64,000 nt of DNA from Trichobilharzia szidati. Lineage: Eukaryota > Platyhelminthes > Trematoda > Strigeidida > Schistosomatidae. A program made the position numbers and the translations under genes. Each line of letters opens with the position of its first letter. The first letter of the stretch is position 1. Of the stretch, positions 10,617-21,170 are shown piece by piece. The notes under the pieces were generated by a model that was not told the DNA's origin, made no database searches, and worked only from the letters and a program-made list of their open reading frames with translations. The stretch is taken from assembly GCA_944472155.2 (NCBI GenBank), contig OX235273.1:4809204-4873203 (forward strand), in the 5' to 3' direction.

Positions 10617-10990
10617 CTTGTAATGACAGAAAACAAGGGCAAGGCAACAGTTTGTTTAGTGAGGAAATCAAGAGTTATTTATAGATTTTTATGTACATTA
10701 TTGTTAGTGGGGAAGCCACTTCTTCTGACTGGTCGTCTACTTGCTTAAGGTTATTCTGTTATCTCTTAGTGGCCGTTTCTCAGACAATTAAGCCATATAT
10801 CTGTGAATCATATTTTTACACGTGAACTCTGCTGTGATTGGCTGGTGATTTTCTCAAGGTTAAGCCTTGTTATTGATTTTCTCATGACTCTGATTCGGGA
10901 CGTGAACATTGACGTTATCTATAATTTCGGCTTGTGCAGTCAGCTCTCACCGTAAAATTAGAAGCAGTTATCTCATTTATTAGGACACAA
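10617..10990 (+). repeat. Repeat X, unclassified interspersed repeat
   Basis: Shares long similarity with the minus strand of 62110-62460 and in part 63384-63520. Shared blocks include GACAGAAAACAAGGGC, CCGTTTCTCAGA, AAGCCATATATCT, GATTGGCTGGTGA-type and CTCAAGGTTAAGCC-type strings. No coding potential, tRNA-like boxes or hammerhead core seen. Not found at the equivalent point of copy B. Confidence 0.6.
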
Positions 10991-12004
10991 TGCCGCCCCC
11001 GCAATCAAACCTTTCTCCAGGATGAGTAGGGACATGAGAGTCAGAAGCTTGTAAATATTTTAAGTACATATATGAGCAGATAATACGATTAGACATCATC
11101 AATTTTCAATCAGTAATGCTTGCTGGTCAGATCAATTTGATCTAAATCTTGGACTGCCGTTTCTCTCGTTTATATCGAAGCTTGCAATACATACCTACAT
11201 ACTCACAGTTGTGGAAAAACAGCGTGTACTCTGCAATGAATTATCTCAGCAAATCTGGTCTTTTTTCTCTCTCTGTCGAAATTTATCTAGGGAACCATAT
11301 GTACGAAATTTCTGAAAAAACACCTACCTGCCAGCCAAAAGTATCAGGACAATGAATCAGGTAGTGACGTTGCGATGGAGGATATCAGCAGAGTCGACAA
11401 AGACCAAGTTCTACGAACTAGTTTTTACAAACAGATTATTTCCCATGGTAATTCTTGAAATAAGTCATACACAGGTTAAACTCCCACCTTCTGAAACGAA
11501 TCTCCATCGGATAAGAAAATTGCAGATCTCGTCCTTCTTTCTCTCTTTATCGAAATCTGGGATATTTTTTTGTTAAATTTATAGAAATGAGGAGTAGTTA
11601 GACAAACTCGAAAATGACTATCTCGTGTTATGTAATATTCCACTTCAACAGATGACTTCTTTATGCTGAAGAAGCTGTGGCTTACACAGTGAAACATTGG
11701 GTAAAATCTTGCTTTGATTTTTTTCTTAAATACTCTGTGATTATTTTAAACAATTTATAATGATCCAGTCTGATTCGCTGCTCAAATTATTCCAGGAAAT
11801 TCTTAATGTCTACGGTCTGGAAACTTTCTGTTATCTGATGATGGAAAATACCCACCACCTCAGATTTGAGTGCGTACATTTTGTCTGTTAAACAATAGTT
11901 CCACTTAAATCCAATTTACATTTTCCCATCGATTGAATGGACTGTAGGGTTCGGTCTCAGGTTGACATATCGGCGGCTCCTTGTGCAGATGCTTCGACGA
12001 TAGC
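10991..12004. other. Unassigned stretch, no gene seen
   Basis: Colinear with copy B (about 41000-41640) but reading frames are not conserved between copies, which argues against a gene. No named repeat recognised. Confidence 0.5.
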
Positions 12005-12325
12005 TGGTCATGTAACTTGAAGTCACTTGGTGGATGGTGAATAGCAGTGGAATGCAGGTAGAAAATCTAAATTGTAGTATATAATTAATAAGACCCCTTT
12101 CACAGGAAGTGGCTCTCGTGGCCCAAGTGGTTTAGTGGATGAGGCTTTTGGAGTTTGCAATTATGAGCACTGGGTTTGAGCCTCGGTAGGAACACCTTCA
12201 CTAACTCACTGGGGAATGTAGGTACATTTAGTTGACGAGTCTCAAATAGGACGAAATGCGCATCCTGGATTCCACTGCTATTCATCATCCCCCAATTGAC
12301 TTTAAGTGTTTCCAATGATGGCTAG
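12005..12325 (+). mobile_element. HH1 SINE (Sm-alpha-like) with inverted 3' piece upstream
   Basis: Plus-strand element: tRNA-derived head (12111-12190, GTGGCCCAAGTGGTTTAGTGG A box and GGGTTTGAGCCTC B box), then AACACCTTCACTAACTCACT, then the hammerhead (12226-12270) and CCACTGCTATTC. Upstream, 12005-12062 is the reverse complement of its own 3' part. The layout matches the published schistosome Sm-alpha family, which I recall as tRNA-like plus hammerhead. Present in both duplication copies. Confidence 0.82.
12226..12270 (+). ncRNA. Hammerhead ribozyme of HH1 SINE, one core change
   Basis: UUGACGA replaces CUGANGA at 12232-12238 (the first C is U). Stem II is GUCU/AGGAC-type, GAAA is at 12253-12256, stem III is the palindrome AUGC/GCAU, the AUC cleavage triplet ends at 12264, and stem I pairs AUUUAG with CUGGAU using two G-U pairs. 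The changed base is one of the invariant core positions, so activity is doubtful. Confidence 0.75.
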
Positions 12326-13044
12326 AGGAGAGACGACTTCAGAAATGGCTAAGACTTTTTCAGCTACGATTATTTCAAATCAAGATCCAGTAAAAGACGT
12401 AATTTTTGTCACAATACTTCCAGACACTATGTTTTGGCGACATCATTAGTGTTCATCTTGCTGATATACGTAATGCTGCCTCAGTTTTGCCTGATTTTAG
12501 CCTGTAACCTAAGAAAAAATTACTACTACTTTCTCGTTATCACGTGTATATGGCGCCTGTTGTATTTATGACTTTTATGAAGTTTGGATTCACACTGATT
12601 GTTAAATCTTTAAAACGATCAGTCAATTTTGTGTTTGTCAGAGACATTAAAAAGGAAAAAACGTATACTGAGCATTGGTATCAAATATAGTGACTGTCGG
12701 TTGAGACAATAAAAGCTGATTTTGTCTAGGATCTGTCTACTCTTTTTGGATTTGTATGACAGGAGTGCTTTGCTCACAGTCTACTCGTTAGTGTCACTGA
12801 TCGTATCAGTTTATCAGTGACGTTTAGTACAGAGAAAATGTTAGTAAATGGCCGGTGGCAATCACCAAGAAACCTTGCATCGATGCTTTGAGGTTCTCAG
12901 CCCGCACCACTCAGTAAGGCGTATCTGCAGTCTTGAAGGGATTTATATCCCTTCTACAGTCACAGTCGTCATCAGTAAGCAATCAGTGCTGCCGAATGAT
13001 TTCCTAGAGAGCAGAATAAGATACTTGTATCGCATACTACCTAG
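12326..13044. other. Unassigned stretch
   Basis: Conserved with copy B (41961-42769) at moderate identity. A block at 12780-12990 is about as similar to copy B as its surroundings and encodes no preserved frame. Nothing recognised. Confidence 0.45.
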
Positions 13045-13215
13045 TAACTAGCGTAACGCATCTTTTACTGCAGTACACAAGCTGACACGGGTTTGAATCT
13101 CAGAAGGGAAATGAGTTCTTTCAAGGTTGCAGATACGCCTTCCTCAGTGATGTGTGCCAACAACGAAACTTTGATGAAAGGCTTACTGTTGACCGCCTCC
13201 AACCATCCAATAGGA
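13045..13215 (+). mobile_element. Degenerate HH2 SINE
   Basis: Retains ACTGCAGTACACAAG...ACACGGGTTTGAATCTC (B box), AAGGTTGCAGATACGCC and a CAACAACGAAACTTTG relic of the GAAAC box; the CUGANGA box and stem II are gone. Copy B equivalent at about 42770-42925. Inserted before the duplication. Confidence 0.65.
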
Positions 13216-13288
13216 AAAATTCAGAGTACAACATGGGTGCCTCTTAAACGATCTATTTACATTATTGACGCTTATTTATATATTCCGA

Positions 13289-14447
13289 ATAACTTTGTAA
13301 TTGAAAACATGGTAATACGTTTTACTTATAATTCTACCTCTTATTATTATTGTTTTTATTATTATTCTTGATTCATTTAAAACTATACTTTATCAGTAGC
13401 ATTATCTTAACTCACTTCAACACTATTATTATTTTCTATAGTTTGGTTTGTAAGGATTAGTTATCTTTCACGAGTTGATCACGGATTGATATCAGTTAGA
13501 GAACCATTGAAAACCAGGGAGTACTGGACAGCTGCTGTTTCATCCTAGTTTGGGAATCATCGGCAGTACGCACCCACTGGGATTCGAAACCAGGACCTTC
13601 CGGTTACAAGGCAAGCTCGTATACCATTCACCCACTGGGACCCGATTCAATGGCTCATGAATTCTAACTTCTACCAATTCATGATTTTAGCGCGACCCCA
13701 ACATTTGTCGTTGGTGGGAAATCCATCCACACATGTGACATCTAATTGGACCTCACTGGTCACGACTTCTCACTAGAACTCCAGGAAGCTCCAACCTGTA
13801 GCAAGTCACTAGTGAGCATCAGATTAATTTTCTATAGTTTGGTTTGTAAGGATTAGTTATGTTTTACGAGTTGATCACGGACTGAGTTGAATCGGGTCCC
13901 AGTGGCTGAATGGTATGCGAGCTTGCCTTGTAACCGGAAGGTCCTGGTTTCGAATCCCAGTGGGTGCGTACTGCCGATGATTCCCAAACTAGGATGAAAC
14001 AGCAGCTGTCCAGTACTCCCTGGTTTTCAATGGTTCTCTAACTGATATCAATCCGTAATCAACTTGTAAAACTATTATTATTATTGTTATCATAACTATT
14101 ACTATTGACATCCCTCTGGTTGCAATTCTTGTTAAATTCTCTAATGTCTAATTGTTTATCTAAGTGATGTAATTGAAGCGTAATGCAATTTATCTTAATT
14201 TTGATCTCTCATACTCTCTCTCCCCTTATCTAATTGAACATGACCTGGAAAAGCATTCGCACCTGTCTCTCTGCATGACTAATTCAATGTAGTTTATTTA
14301 CTTATCAGTCCTATATCTCCCAATGTAATTTCAAAAGTATATATCCGTGTATGTAGAGTATTCAGCTGACGAGTTCTACCGAAATTTGATGAATTCATTA
14401 AATCCTGCTTTATTAACCTTTATTGCTTGTTTTAAACTTTGTAATTA
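13289..14447. mobile_element. Copy-A-only segment with inverted pair of HH3 SINEs
   Basis: Flanked by the direct repeat ACTTTGTAATT (about 13289-13299 and 14437-14447); copy B has a single junction there. Inside, HH3 lies on the minus strand (about 13430-13800) and again on the plus strand (about 13822-14080), nearly identical over some 165 bp, including the same hammerhead damage (CCGATGA, AACAGCAGCTG). The plus copy is preceded by about 60 bp of its own 3' tail in reverse (13825-13885). HH3 heads show A box CCCAGTGGCTGAATGG and B box GGTTTCGAATCCC. Confidence 0.78.
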
Positions 14448-14727
14448 CTTTTCTATTTTCCCCTAGACTGTAGATCATTGTTCTAACGGTTGGCAAGTGA
14501 ATTATCTGTTGATCTTAATCCTTGTTATTTGTGTTTGCTTCTCTTTAGTCTCTAATTTTAATGATTCCGTTTGTGGTCGTGTGATGGTGCTGATAATGTA
14601 TTGTTTTTGATCCTGGTTTCGTCACCTACTGGAACATGTATAAGATTTAGACCTACTGCTATAACCGTTCTTTTTCTAGAGACTATGGAAAAGTTGCTGT
14701 TACTTAATCTCAAACACTCAACTAAAG

Positions 14728-14855
14728 GATGGAGGACTTCATCATGAGCTGACATCAGTTAGAGAACTATTGGAAAACCTGGACGCACTGGGCAGCTCTT
14801 TATTCCTAGTTTGGGACTGTTCATCGGAAAGAACTCACCGGGTTCACTTAAAGCC
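14728..14855 (-). mobile_element. HH3 SINE 3' fragment, copy A only
   Basis: Minus strand holds CCGATGAACAGTCCCAAACTAGGA, AAGAGCTGCCCAGT and the tail CCAATAGTTCTCTAACTGATG. Copy B lacks it (junction near 43220), with TAAAG at both edges in copy A. The hammerhead core is broken. Confidence 0.65.
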
Positions 14856-15660
14856 TTTAACAGTTTCAAAAATTCGCCTACAAACATATTAGAAGCACTT
14901 TAGATACAGCTTTCGAAGTCTTGCATCACAACATCATCTCCAGTTGAAACAAAGGGGATAAACGCGTTCTCTGAGCCTCACTAGATTACACATCTGCTTT
15001 TGACTCGACACCTAGGGATGGTTTGCTAAATAAGCTTGCTGAAACTCAAATTGAGTGTTCGTCTGTTAACTCGGTGCATTCTTATTTCTCAAGAAGAAAG
15101 CAGTACACTGTATGTGAGGGGAAGTCGTCCATTTCATTGTTTACTAAGGCTGGCGTCCCTCAAGTCACTGTTCTTTCCCCATTTCTGTTTTCTTTCTTCT
15201 TGGACAAGTGACCTCACTCTGATGAAATGAATTTCATTGAGTGTGCTGACTTTTTTGAATTTCAAAGTCTGTTAACTCCCAGCTAGATTGTTCTAAGATT
15301 GACAGCTTTGTTTAAAGAGTCAGAAAATGGTCTTTGTCCAGTGGTCTTAAACTATATCCTGTTAATTTCAGTTTCGAATGTAGAAGAAAGTTGGAGGAAG
15401 TTGTTAATTTCCATGGCCGTTGCAAAACTGATGATAGGGACATGGAAACCAAGTCTTCTAATGTCTTATCGATTTCTAGTAAAATATTCCGTCTGGTATT
15501 TTACATTAGAAAGTTAAATCCCTCAGACATAACTCAACCCCTCCTCTTACAGTTTGTCAACTCTTGCATCTTACCTATTCTTCTTTATTGTTCACCCATA
15601 TTCCTTCTACAGGTTGCTTAATGAAGACTGTCATACTATGTCGTAAAACTCTGAAGACTG
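14856..15660 (+). pseudogene. CR1-like LINE reverse transcriptase relic (copy A)
   Basis: Fragments read FDSTPRDGLLNKLAETQIECSS, RRKQYTVCEGKSS, AGVPQVTVLSPFLF (motif B region), then ISSKIFRLVFYIRKLNPSDITQPLLLQFVNSC and LPILLYCSPIF. The order matches a CR1-clade reverse transcriptase (schistosome SR1/Perere type, my inference). Stops, shifts and a deletion remove the catalytic ADD region. A longer copy lies at 43200-44125. Confidence 0.75.
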
Positions 15661-15679
15661 TCAGTAGGGTGAGTAGATG

Positions 15680-15815
15680 AAACAACTGGCCTTCAAGTAC
15701 TCCCTGTTGGTTTCGAGTGGTTCTCTAACCCATTATCAGCTCATAATGAAATCCTACAACGAATCAAACGAAAAAATCCCTACAAAAATCAATCCTTGAA
15801 AATTCACATTTTTGA
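15680..15815 (+). mobile_element. HH3 SINE tail fragment
   Basis: AAGTACTCCCTGTTGG, GTGGTTCTCTAACC, ATCAGCTCATAATGAAATCC and an AAAAATCCCTACAAA end match the HH3 tail at 21403-21487. Present in copy B (about 44130-44240), so older than the duplication. Confidence 0.65.
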
Positions 15816-16180
15816 TAAACTGTACATTTCTGTGTGTAGGTAGCATTACAGAAAATTGTTCCACAATGATATTTTTGACAGGCAATGTAAATATATGTCA
15901 ATGTAGATGAATAATTACTTTACAAAAGTGAGAAATTTATGCATAAATAAATAGAGAGACCAAAAAATATTTGGAATTAAAACTGGGGAACATTTCTGCA
16001 TCCACCACCTACCCCACACACTCTCGGTGTCTGACTGTCTCATAAAATTGTTACATAGAAAAGGTATAGAGAGTGTGAGTGATTGAGGAAAAACCATTTG
16101 TTACATTTTCAACCCTGAGAACGCTAAGGCAAGGTTGAAAATGAATGTCAACATTAGATAACCAACGAAAAGAAAAGTAA

Positions 16181-17000
16181 ATGTCTTATTCAAAACGTTA
16201 CTCGACAACAACTACCCAGAAGAATTTATCCGAGAACATAGAAAGAAGAGAAAAAAAGGGGGGGGTGAAACCAGAAAATGACAAGCAGGAGGATTGCAAA
16301 CAAAAAAGGAGATCACAATGCCATACAAAAATGGTATATCAAAGGTGGAATTCGAAGAAACCTCAACAATTTTGGGTTTTGTACCACGTTTAAACCAGCG
16401 AACGTGATTAGAAATAAAGTGAATCAACTAAAAGTTCCAATAAAAATGATGGATAAAAGTTATATATATTCAGGTGACGGTTTGCAGGAATTCGATTTCA
16501 CTGCTTTCAGGATTTCATCATGAGCTGAAATTCGTTAGTGAACCATCGGAAAACCAGTACAAAATGCAGGACAGCCTTTTTGTCCTAGTTTGGTACTCTT
16601 CAGCAGTACATATCCACCACAGAGTATTTGAAACCCATGATCTTCCGATTGGAAGGTGAGCTCGTAGACCATTAAGACAGTGGGACCCAATCCAATGGTG
16701 ATTGGATTTAAAGTAATTTACAAAAAATCTTGTGCTGAACGTCTGATTAAATATGTGGGTCAGATGTGGATATCACCCGAAATAAGACTGAATAAACATA
16801 AGCGCCTGACTGAAGATCATCCCGAAGGGACATAATTTGGAACACATGCATCGGACAAAACCACAACAGTGACTGTGAAAATGTCCATTTTCTGAGATCT
16901 AATTTGAACAAATGGAAAGAGAGACCACTAATTACAGAATCTATATTCATTAAGGTCACACGGGATACATGTAACAATGGTGAGTCAGCAGGACAACTGT
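16181..17000 (+). pseudogene. PLE-2 protein relic: RT end and GIY-YIG (copy A)
   Basis: Translated pieces in order: FKTLLDNNYPEEFIREHRKK, ITMPYKNGISK, ILNNFGFCTTFKPANVIRNKV, then, after an inserted HH3 SINE (16495-16695), KYVGQMWISPEIRLNKHKR (GIY-YIG second motif and basic helix), then the TCNNG tail relic. Several frameshifts. In copy B the same protein is split at TTTGTACCAC by a PLE-1 insertion and loses its 3' half. Confidence 0.68.
16495..16695 (-). mobile_element. HH3 SINE inserted in PLE-2 relic
   Basis: Minus strand: head TGGGTCCCACTGTCTTAATGG..CTACGAG, degenerate B box, hammerhead remnants TACTGCTGAAGAGT with intact CUGAAGA but GAAA changed to CAAA, then CTGTCCTGCATTTTG and the tail. 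Copy B keeps only the 3' half (45990-46085). Confidence 0.72.
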
Positions 17001-17195
17001 CAACAGCCTGGAATATAATTCTGCTTACACAAAAATGGATGAACAAAAAAGTGTGTCGATGGGTATTTTCCACGATTTGAACAAAAAATGAACTATGTAT
17101 GTATGAGTACAAATCATAAATGTGTGAATTAAAAAAACAATAACGAAATCTTATCATTTTGTGTACAACACTGAAATATATTTTAAATGAATGCA

Positions 17196-17275
17196 AGTAA
17201 ATCCAGATGATGAGTCCCTGATAGGGCGAAATGCGCATCCTGGATTCCCCTGCTAGTCACCATCCACCAATTAAA
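17196..17275 (+). ncRNA. HH1 hammerhead fragment, one core change
   Basis: Stem I AUCCAG (17201-17206) pairs perfectly with CUGGAU (17240-17245). The first catalytic box reads AUGAUGA (C to A). Stem II is GUCC/GGGC-type, GAAA is at 17228-17231, stem III is AUGC/GCAU, and the AUC triplet ends at 17239. Followed by CCCCTGCTAGTCACC as in HH1. No tRNA head is attached. Absent from copy B because of the 985-bp deletion there. Confidence 0.75.
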
Positions 17276-17499
17276 TTCCATTAAAATATAATTATACTTT
17301 ATTTGATCTGTTCCACAATGCTTGAACTGTTTACTGACATTGTTTCAGAATTGTTTTTGTCGTAAACTGAAAGCGTAAGTGAAACTAAGAGGATTCAAGA
17401 CTAAAAGGAATGTGGGGTGTTTTTTCAGCCTGAGTTCGAGACTTCGCAGTGTGGTATGTTGAAAGCATCAATAGTAAAATGAATAAATCAATAACAACA

Positions 17500-17890
17500 C
17501 ATATAATTAATATAATCGTTATTGATCCTTTGAGTTCGGAGTTGAACATAGGTCTTCAACAGCACATCTCTACACTGTCCTATGTACTGCGGTCCTCTTT
17601 AGGAGGTCACATGTTCTCCTATCTTCTCTCATCTTCTCCTCTCACGATCACCTCCATGTCACTGTCGGACTTAGCCTAACTCGTCACTCCTCATTCGAGT
17701 TATACCATAGTGATGGCCTCATGCGCGATGTCATTCGATGGGCTCTTCAGTGTGTTCACGATTTATCTCCGTATTCTTCGGTACTTGGTTAGCTGATTCT
17801 CAGAGTGGGAAGGCACTCGGCTACTTGTCCTCTGTTGAGCTATACTTCTTGGATTTCAAAGAGGAAGCTTTGTTTGGGTGATTCTGGTCA
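17500..17890 (-). pseudogene. RTE-like 3' end remnant
   Basis: Begins with the family terminus in reverse (ATTGATCC..GAGTT, GAACATAGGTCTTCAACAGCAC), then the region encoding the terminal WxWIGH-type domain, heavily mutated. Copy B has it from about 46089. Confidence 0.6.
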
Positions 17891-18180
17891 TTCGTTATTT
17901 TGTGGGTAGTAATCAAATCCCCCTAAAGCCGACGGTAGCTAAGTGTGAATAGGCCTAATTTCTTAAACCTTTCATCGTATGGTTTATTTCGGAGACCAAC
18001 CGCTCTTTTTGTTACCCGTCGTTGTACTCTTTCCAAGAGGTTGGCGTCTCTTCTAAGCAGTAAGGGTGCAGTAATATAATGCACTTCAAGGTGTGGTCCG
18101 ACGTATGCTTTGTACAAACTTAGAAAGAGCTCAGGAGTGAGTGCACCCAACTGTCTATGTGTAAAGTGAATGATCGCAGA
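17891..18180 (-). pseudogene. CR1-like reverse transcriptase C-terminus
   Basis: Minus strand 18150 to 17923 reads LTPELFLSLYKAYVGPHLE, then LLLRRDANLLERVQRRVTK and YDERFKKLGLFTLSYRRL, the thumb and C-terminal signature (VQRRATK...YxERLxxLxLxxLxxRR) of CR1/Jockey-type RTs. No upstream RT motifs attached. Copy B (about 46440-46660) has a small internal deletion. Confidence 0.8.
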
Positions 18181-18346
18181 TGCCCTTACTACTTGTGCTT
18201 TAAGATTCTTCTTTTATTCCTTCACGTCCCCCAGTGGAACATAGGACTCCAAGCTAGAGGGTTGAAGTTTCTGTAGCAGTGTTTATTTTTAAAGGATTGA
18301 GTTGCTGGCCTCATGCCCAACCTTTCCTCTTTAGCGATGTAAAGGA

Positions 18347-18420
18347 GTGCGTCGGCCGGGGATCGAACCCCGGACCATGTGCATGGTAGGAGGGCGTCCT
18401 AACCGCTGTGCTACCGACGT
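18347..18420 (-). mobile_element. SINE-N tRNA-like head only
   Basis: Minus strand folds as a tRNA-like: CGTCGGT pairs with GCCGACG, A box TAGCACAGCGG, B box GGTTCGATCC in a 5-bp T stem with a 7-base loop. No body. It retains the pairing of a tRNA better than the full SINEs. No functional anticodon arm could be assigned. Copy B: 46876-46949, with more changes. Confidence 0.75.
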
Positions 18421-19007
18421 TATGTTTTAAGATGAACATGTCAAAATTAAGTAGCGAATAGCTTTCACCTTATGTTTACTATTCCAGGGATAAATATTTC
18501 TTCATTGATACTTAACATAAAGTTGAAAGCATAAATTAGATTGCAGTGTATAGTAGACCTATCAACAGGTCTGATTCATGAGTTGATGATTTAACAAATT
18601 CATTTTGTTGTATACACCTCATTTTACCTTATTTTGCTTAATACCTTAAAATAACTATTGTAAGTATTTATCGCCTACTGGCTTGAGCCATTTGTTTCTC
18701 TCTCTGTTTGGATTGCTGAATTCCAATTGGTTGCTAATACTTTTAATGCATCACTGAATTACTGCATTTCGAGGTCATTCTAACCGTATATATATACAAA
18801 GCTACCGTCTAGCGTTTTGAGACAACCAAAGCTCTCTTATTGACGTCCAGTCTTTTCTTTCGTAAATACGTGCCGACGGTCTCACTGTTGTTGTTGTTGA
18901 CGAGCGATTAGGAAAGATTAGCCGTCACATAAGGTTACTATTCACTCATAGCCCACTAGGTCATAGTTCTGGTCATAACACATTGAAGTCAAAAGGTATC
19001 CCTGTAT
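18421..19007. other. Unassigned stretch up to the gap
   Basis: Matches 46950-47545 of copy B. No coding or repeat signal beyond short TTG repeats near 18890. Confidence 0.6.
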
Positions 19008-19505
19008 NNNNNNNNNNNNNNNNNNNNNNNNNNNNNNNNNNNNNNNNNNNNNNNNNNNNNNNNNNNNNNNNNNNNNNNNNNNNNNNNNNNNNNNNNNNNN
19101 NNNNNNNNNNNNNNNNNNNNNNNNNNNNNNNNNNNNNNNNNNNNNNNNNNNNNNNNNNNNNNNNNNNNNNNNNNNNNNNNNNNNNNNNNNNNNNNNNNNN
19201 NNNNNNNNNNNNNNNNNNNNNNNNNNNNNNNNNNNNNNNNNNNNNNNNNNNNNNNNNNNNNNNNNNNNNNNNNNNNNNNNNNNNNNNNNNNNNNNNNNNN
19301 NNNNNNNNNNNNNNNNNNNNNNNNNNNNNNNNNNNNNNNNNNNNNNNNNNNNNNNNNNNNNNNNNNNNNNNNNNNNNNNNNNNNNNNNNNNNNNNNNNNN
19401 NNNNNNNNNNNNNNNNNNNNNNNNNNNNNNNNNNNNNNNNNNNNNNNNNNNNNNNNNNNNNNNNNNNNNNNNNNNNNNNNNNNNNNNNNNNNNNNNNNNN
19501 NNNNN
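19008..19505. other. Assembly gap (498 N)
   Basis: Unknown sequence. It has the same length as the gap at 55699, so it is probably a nominal gap. The duplication's copy A ends at its left edge. Confidence 0.99.
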
Positions 19506-19584
19506 ATATTGTAGTTTTAAAAGAACACATTATTATCAACACCATCATTCAACAGCAAAGAAAATCAATAAAAACGAGGATCAA

Positions 19585-20075
19585 CCTATTTTGGGACTCT
19601 TCATCAGTACTTACCAACTGGGATTCAAACCTAGGACTTTAAGGTTCCAAGGCGAGTTCGCGGACCACTCACTCATTGAGAGAAGATCTCGTGGCACATG
19701 AATTCAAAGTTTTGCCAATTCACATCCGGCCAATTCACATCACAGGACAAAGTTGACTGATATTCTAGTAGGGTGCTGTGACCGGTGAGGTTCACTAGGT
19801 CGTGTATGAGAAAAAAATACTCGCCGAAAGCATTTGCTAGCGACGGTCTGGCTGAACTCACGAAACGACAAAAAGTGAAATTCATGGACCATTGAGTCAA
19901 GTCCCAGTGAATGAATGATCTTCCAGCTTGGTTTGCAACCAGAGGGGCCTCGGTTCAAATCCCAGTGGGTGTTTACGTATGCAAGTGCGCCTGACTAGGA
20001 CGAAGCAGCTGTCCAGTGCTCCCTAGTGGTTTTCAATGATTCTCTGAATGACATCAGTCTGTGGTCAAACTTGAA
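19585..20075. mobile_element. Inverted pair of HH3 SINEs
   Basis: Minus-strand copy (about 19585-19740): hammerhead start GTACTGATGAAGAGTCCC, head CCGCGAACTCGCC, leader. Plus-strand copy (about 19748-20075): leader GTGACCGGTGAGG...TACTCGCCGAAAGC, head with B box GGTTCAAATCCC, broken hammerhead (GGACGAAGCAGCTGTCC kept), tail. The two meet leader to leader. Confidence 0.7.
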
Positions 20076-21170
20076 TTGCATATTGGTCAAGGGAAAGAGC
20101 AGTAATTACAAAACTAGTTTGAGCAATGAAGCAGGTGTGACCATGGTAAATAGACTGATTATAGAGGGAATTTCCAGATCAATTATTCTGCTGTATTTGC
20201 AAAACGAACAAAAGAAGTTAAACTGTGCACTAGCGTTTATAAAAAGCCAGTGCATTCTGCTAATAGATATTTAGACTTTAATTTATCTCATCCGATATCT
20301 ATCTTTGAAACCAGGCTTAGTTAAGTGTGTCTAACAAGCCAAGCAACAGCACTAAGCAGTACAATAAAAAAACTTAAGTGATGAAATGAAACAGATAGAA
20401 AAAGAAGCTTTGGTGTTAAATAACTATCCTATAAAATTCATTAGGAGGGCCAAAAAAGGTCAAAAACAAAATGAAAATAACGGGGAAACTAATAATGATA
20501 ACAAAACATAAATAAGAAAGAATATAAGGCATATACAGTGGTTTTACCATATAAGGAGAGGACATTTGAAAACCCATGTAGTAGGATTCTTAATAAAACA
20601 GGAATTAGGGTGGTATTTAAACTATTAAGCACATTCAAATAGGAGAAGGTTGAAGGACCCTCTAGGTATACTCAATTAGACAAAATACATTGCAACAATT
20701 GTGAGTTAAGTCAGCAACTACATAGGTCAGTCAGACCAGTAGATAAGGGATAATCAGATTGTGAGGAAATAAGAATTCAGCTAAGGTTGGAATGACTGAC
20801 ACGCGAAGATAAGTAATTTAGAAAAAAGCTCAGCACTAGATTGCACCGCATGCATTAACGCACAATCACACAAGAGGATGGGATAGGTTTAAAATTCTAA
20901 AACGTTTTATAGGTAGGTGGAGAAAAAGATTGAGGTATTGAATATTTGTTCATCGAATCAACACCCAACCCATTTATAGCAGGAATATCTCGTCCTCATT
21001 ACCATGCAAAAAAAACTAGTAATCAAATCGAGAGATTAATAGTGATGGAATTATTTGCATGAAGCCAGAAAGTTGTGTGAGTAACTAAATATTAGGATTA
21101 TGAACAGTGATAAATTGTGCTCGAGACGTGGTCATCAGTAAATATATCTGTATAATACTGTGTGAGAAGT

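Larger units (their letters stand above)
1..19007. repeat. Copy A of a long direct duplication (left end outside window)
   Basis: Position 1 aligns to 24992, and order and orientation are kept to the N run at 19008, which aligns near 47540. Matching landmarks include the RTE pair (1-1806), a PLE (6276-7212), HH1 SINE (12005-12325), CR1 RT (14.9-15.7 kb) and the CR1 C-terminus (17.9-18.2 kb). Identity is about 96% in a stretch I compared base by base (5.0-5.3 kb) but about 99.5% in the first 1500 bases. Copy A alone carries SINE-N at 8948, an HH2 insertion at 9456, an HH3 segment at 14728 and the 13289-14447 segment. Confidence 0.93.

Noticed and set aside
16747..17238. 163-codon minus-strand open stretch
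   Set aside because: Lies antisense to the PLE-2 GIY-YIG relic and an HH1 fragment; a shadow.
18347..18420. Functional tRNA gene
   Set aside because: Acceptor and T arm pair, but no sound anticodon arm is visible and the sequence matches the head of the SINE-N family.
18973..19642. Long open frames across the N run on both strands
   Set aside because: They are open only because unknown bases are not read as stops.
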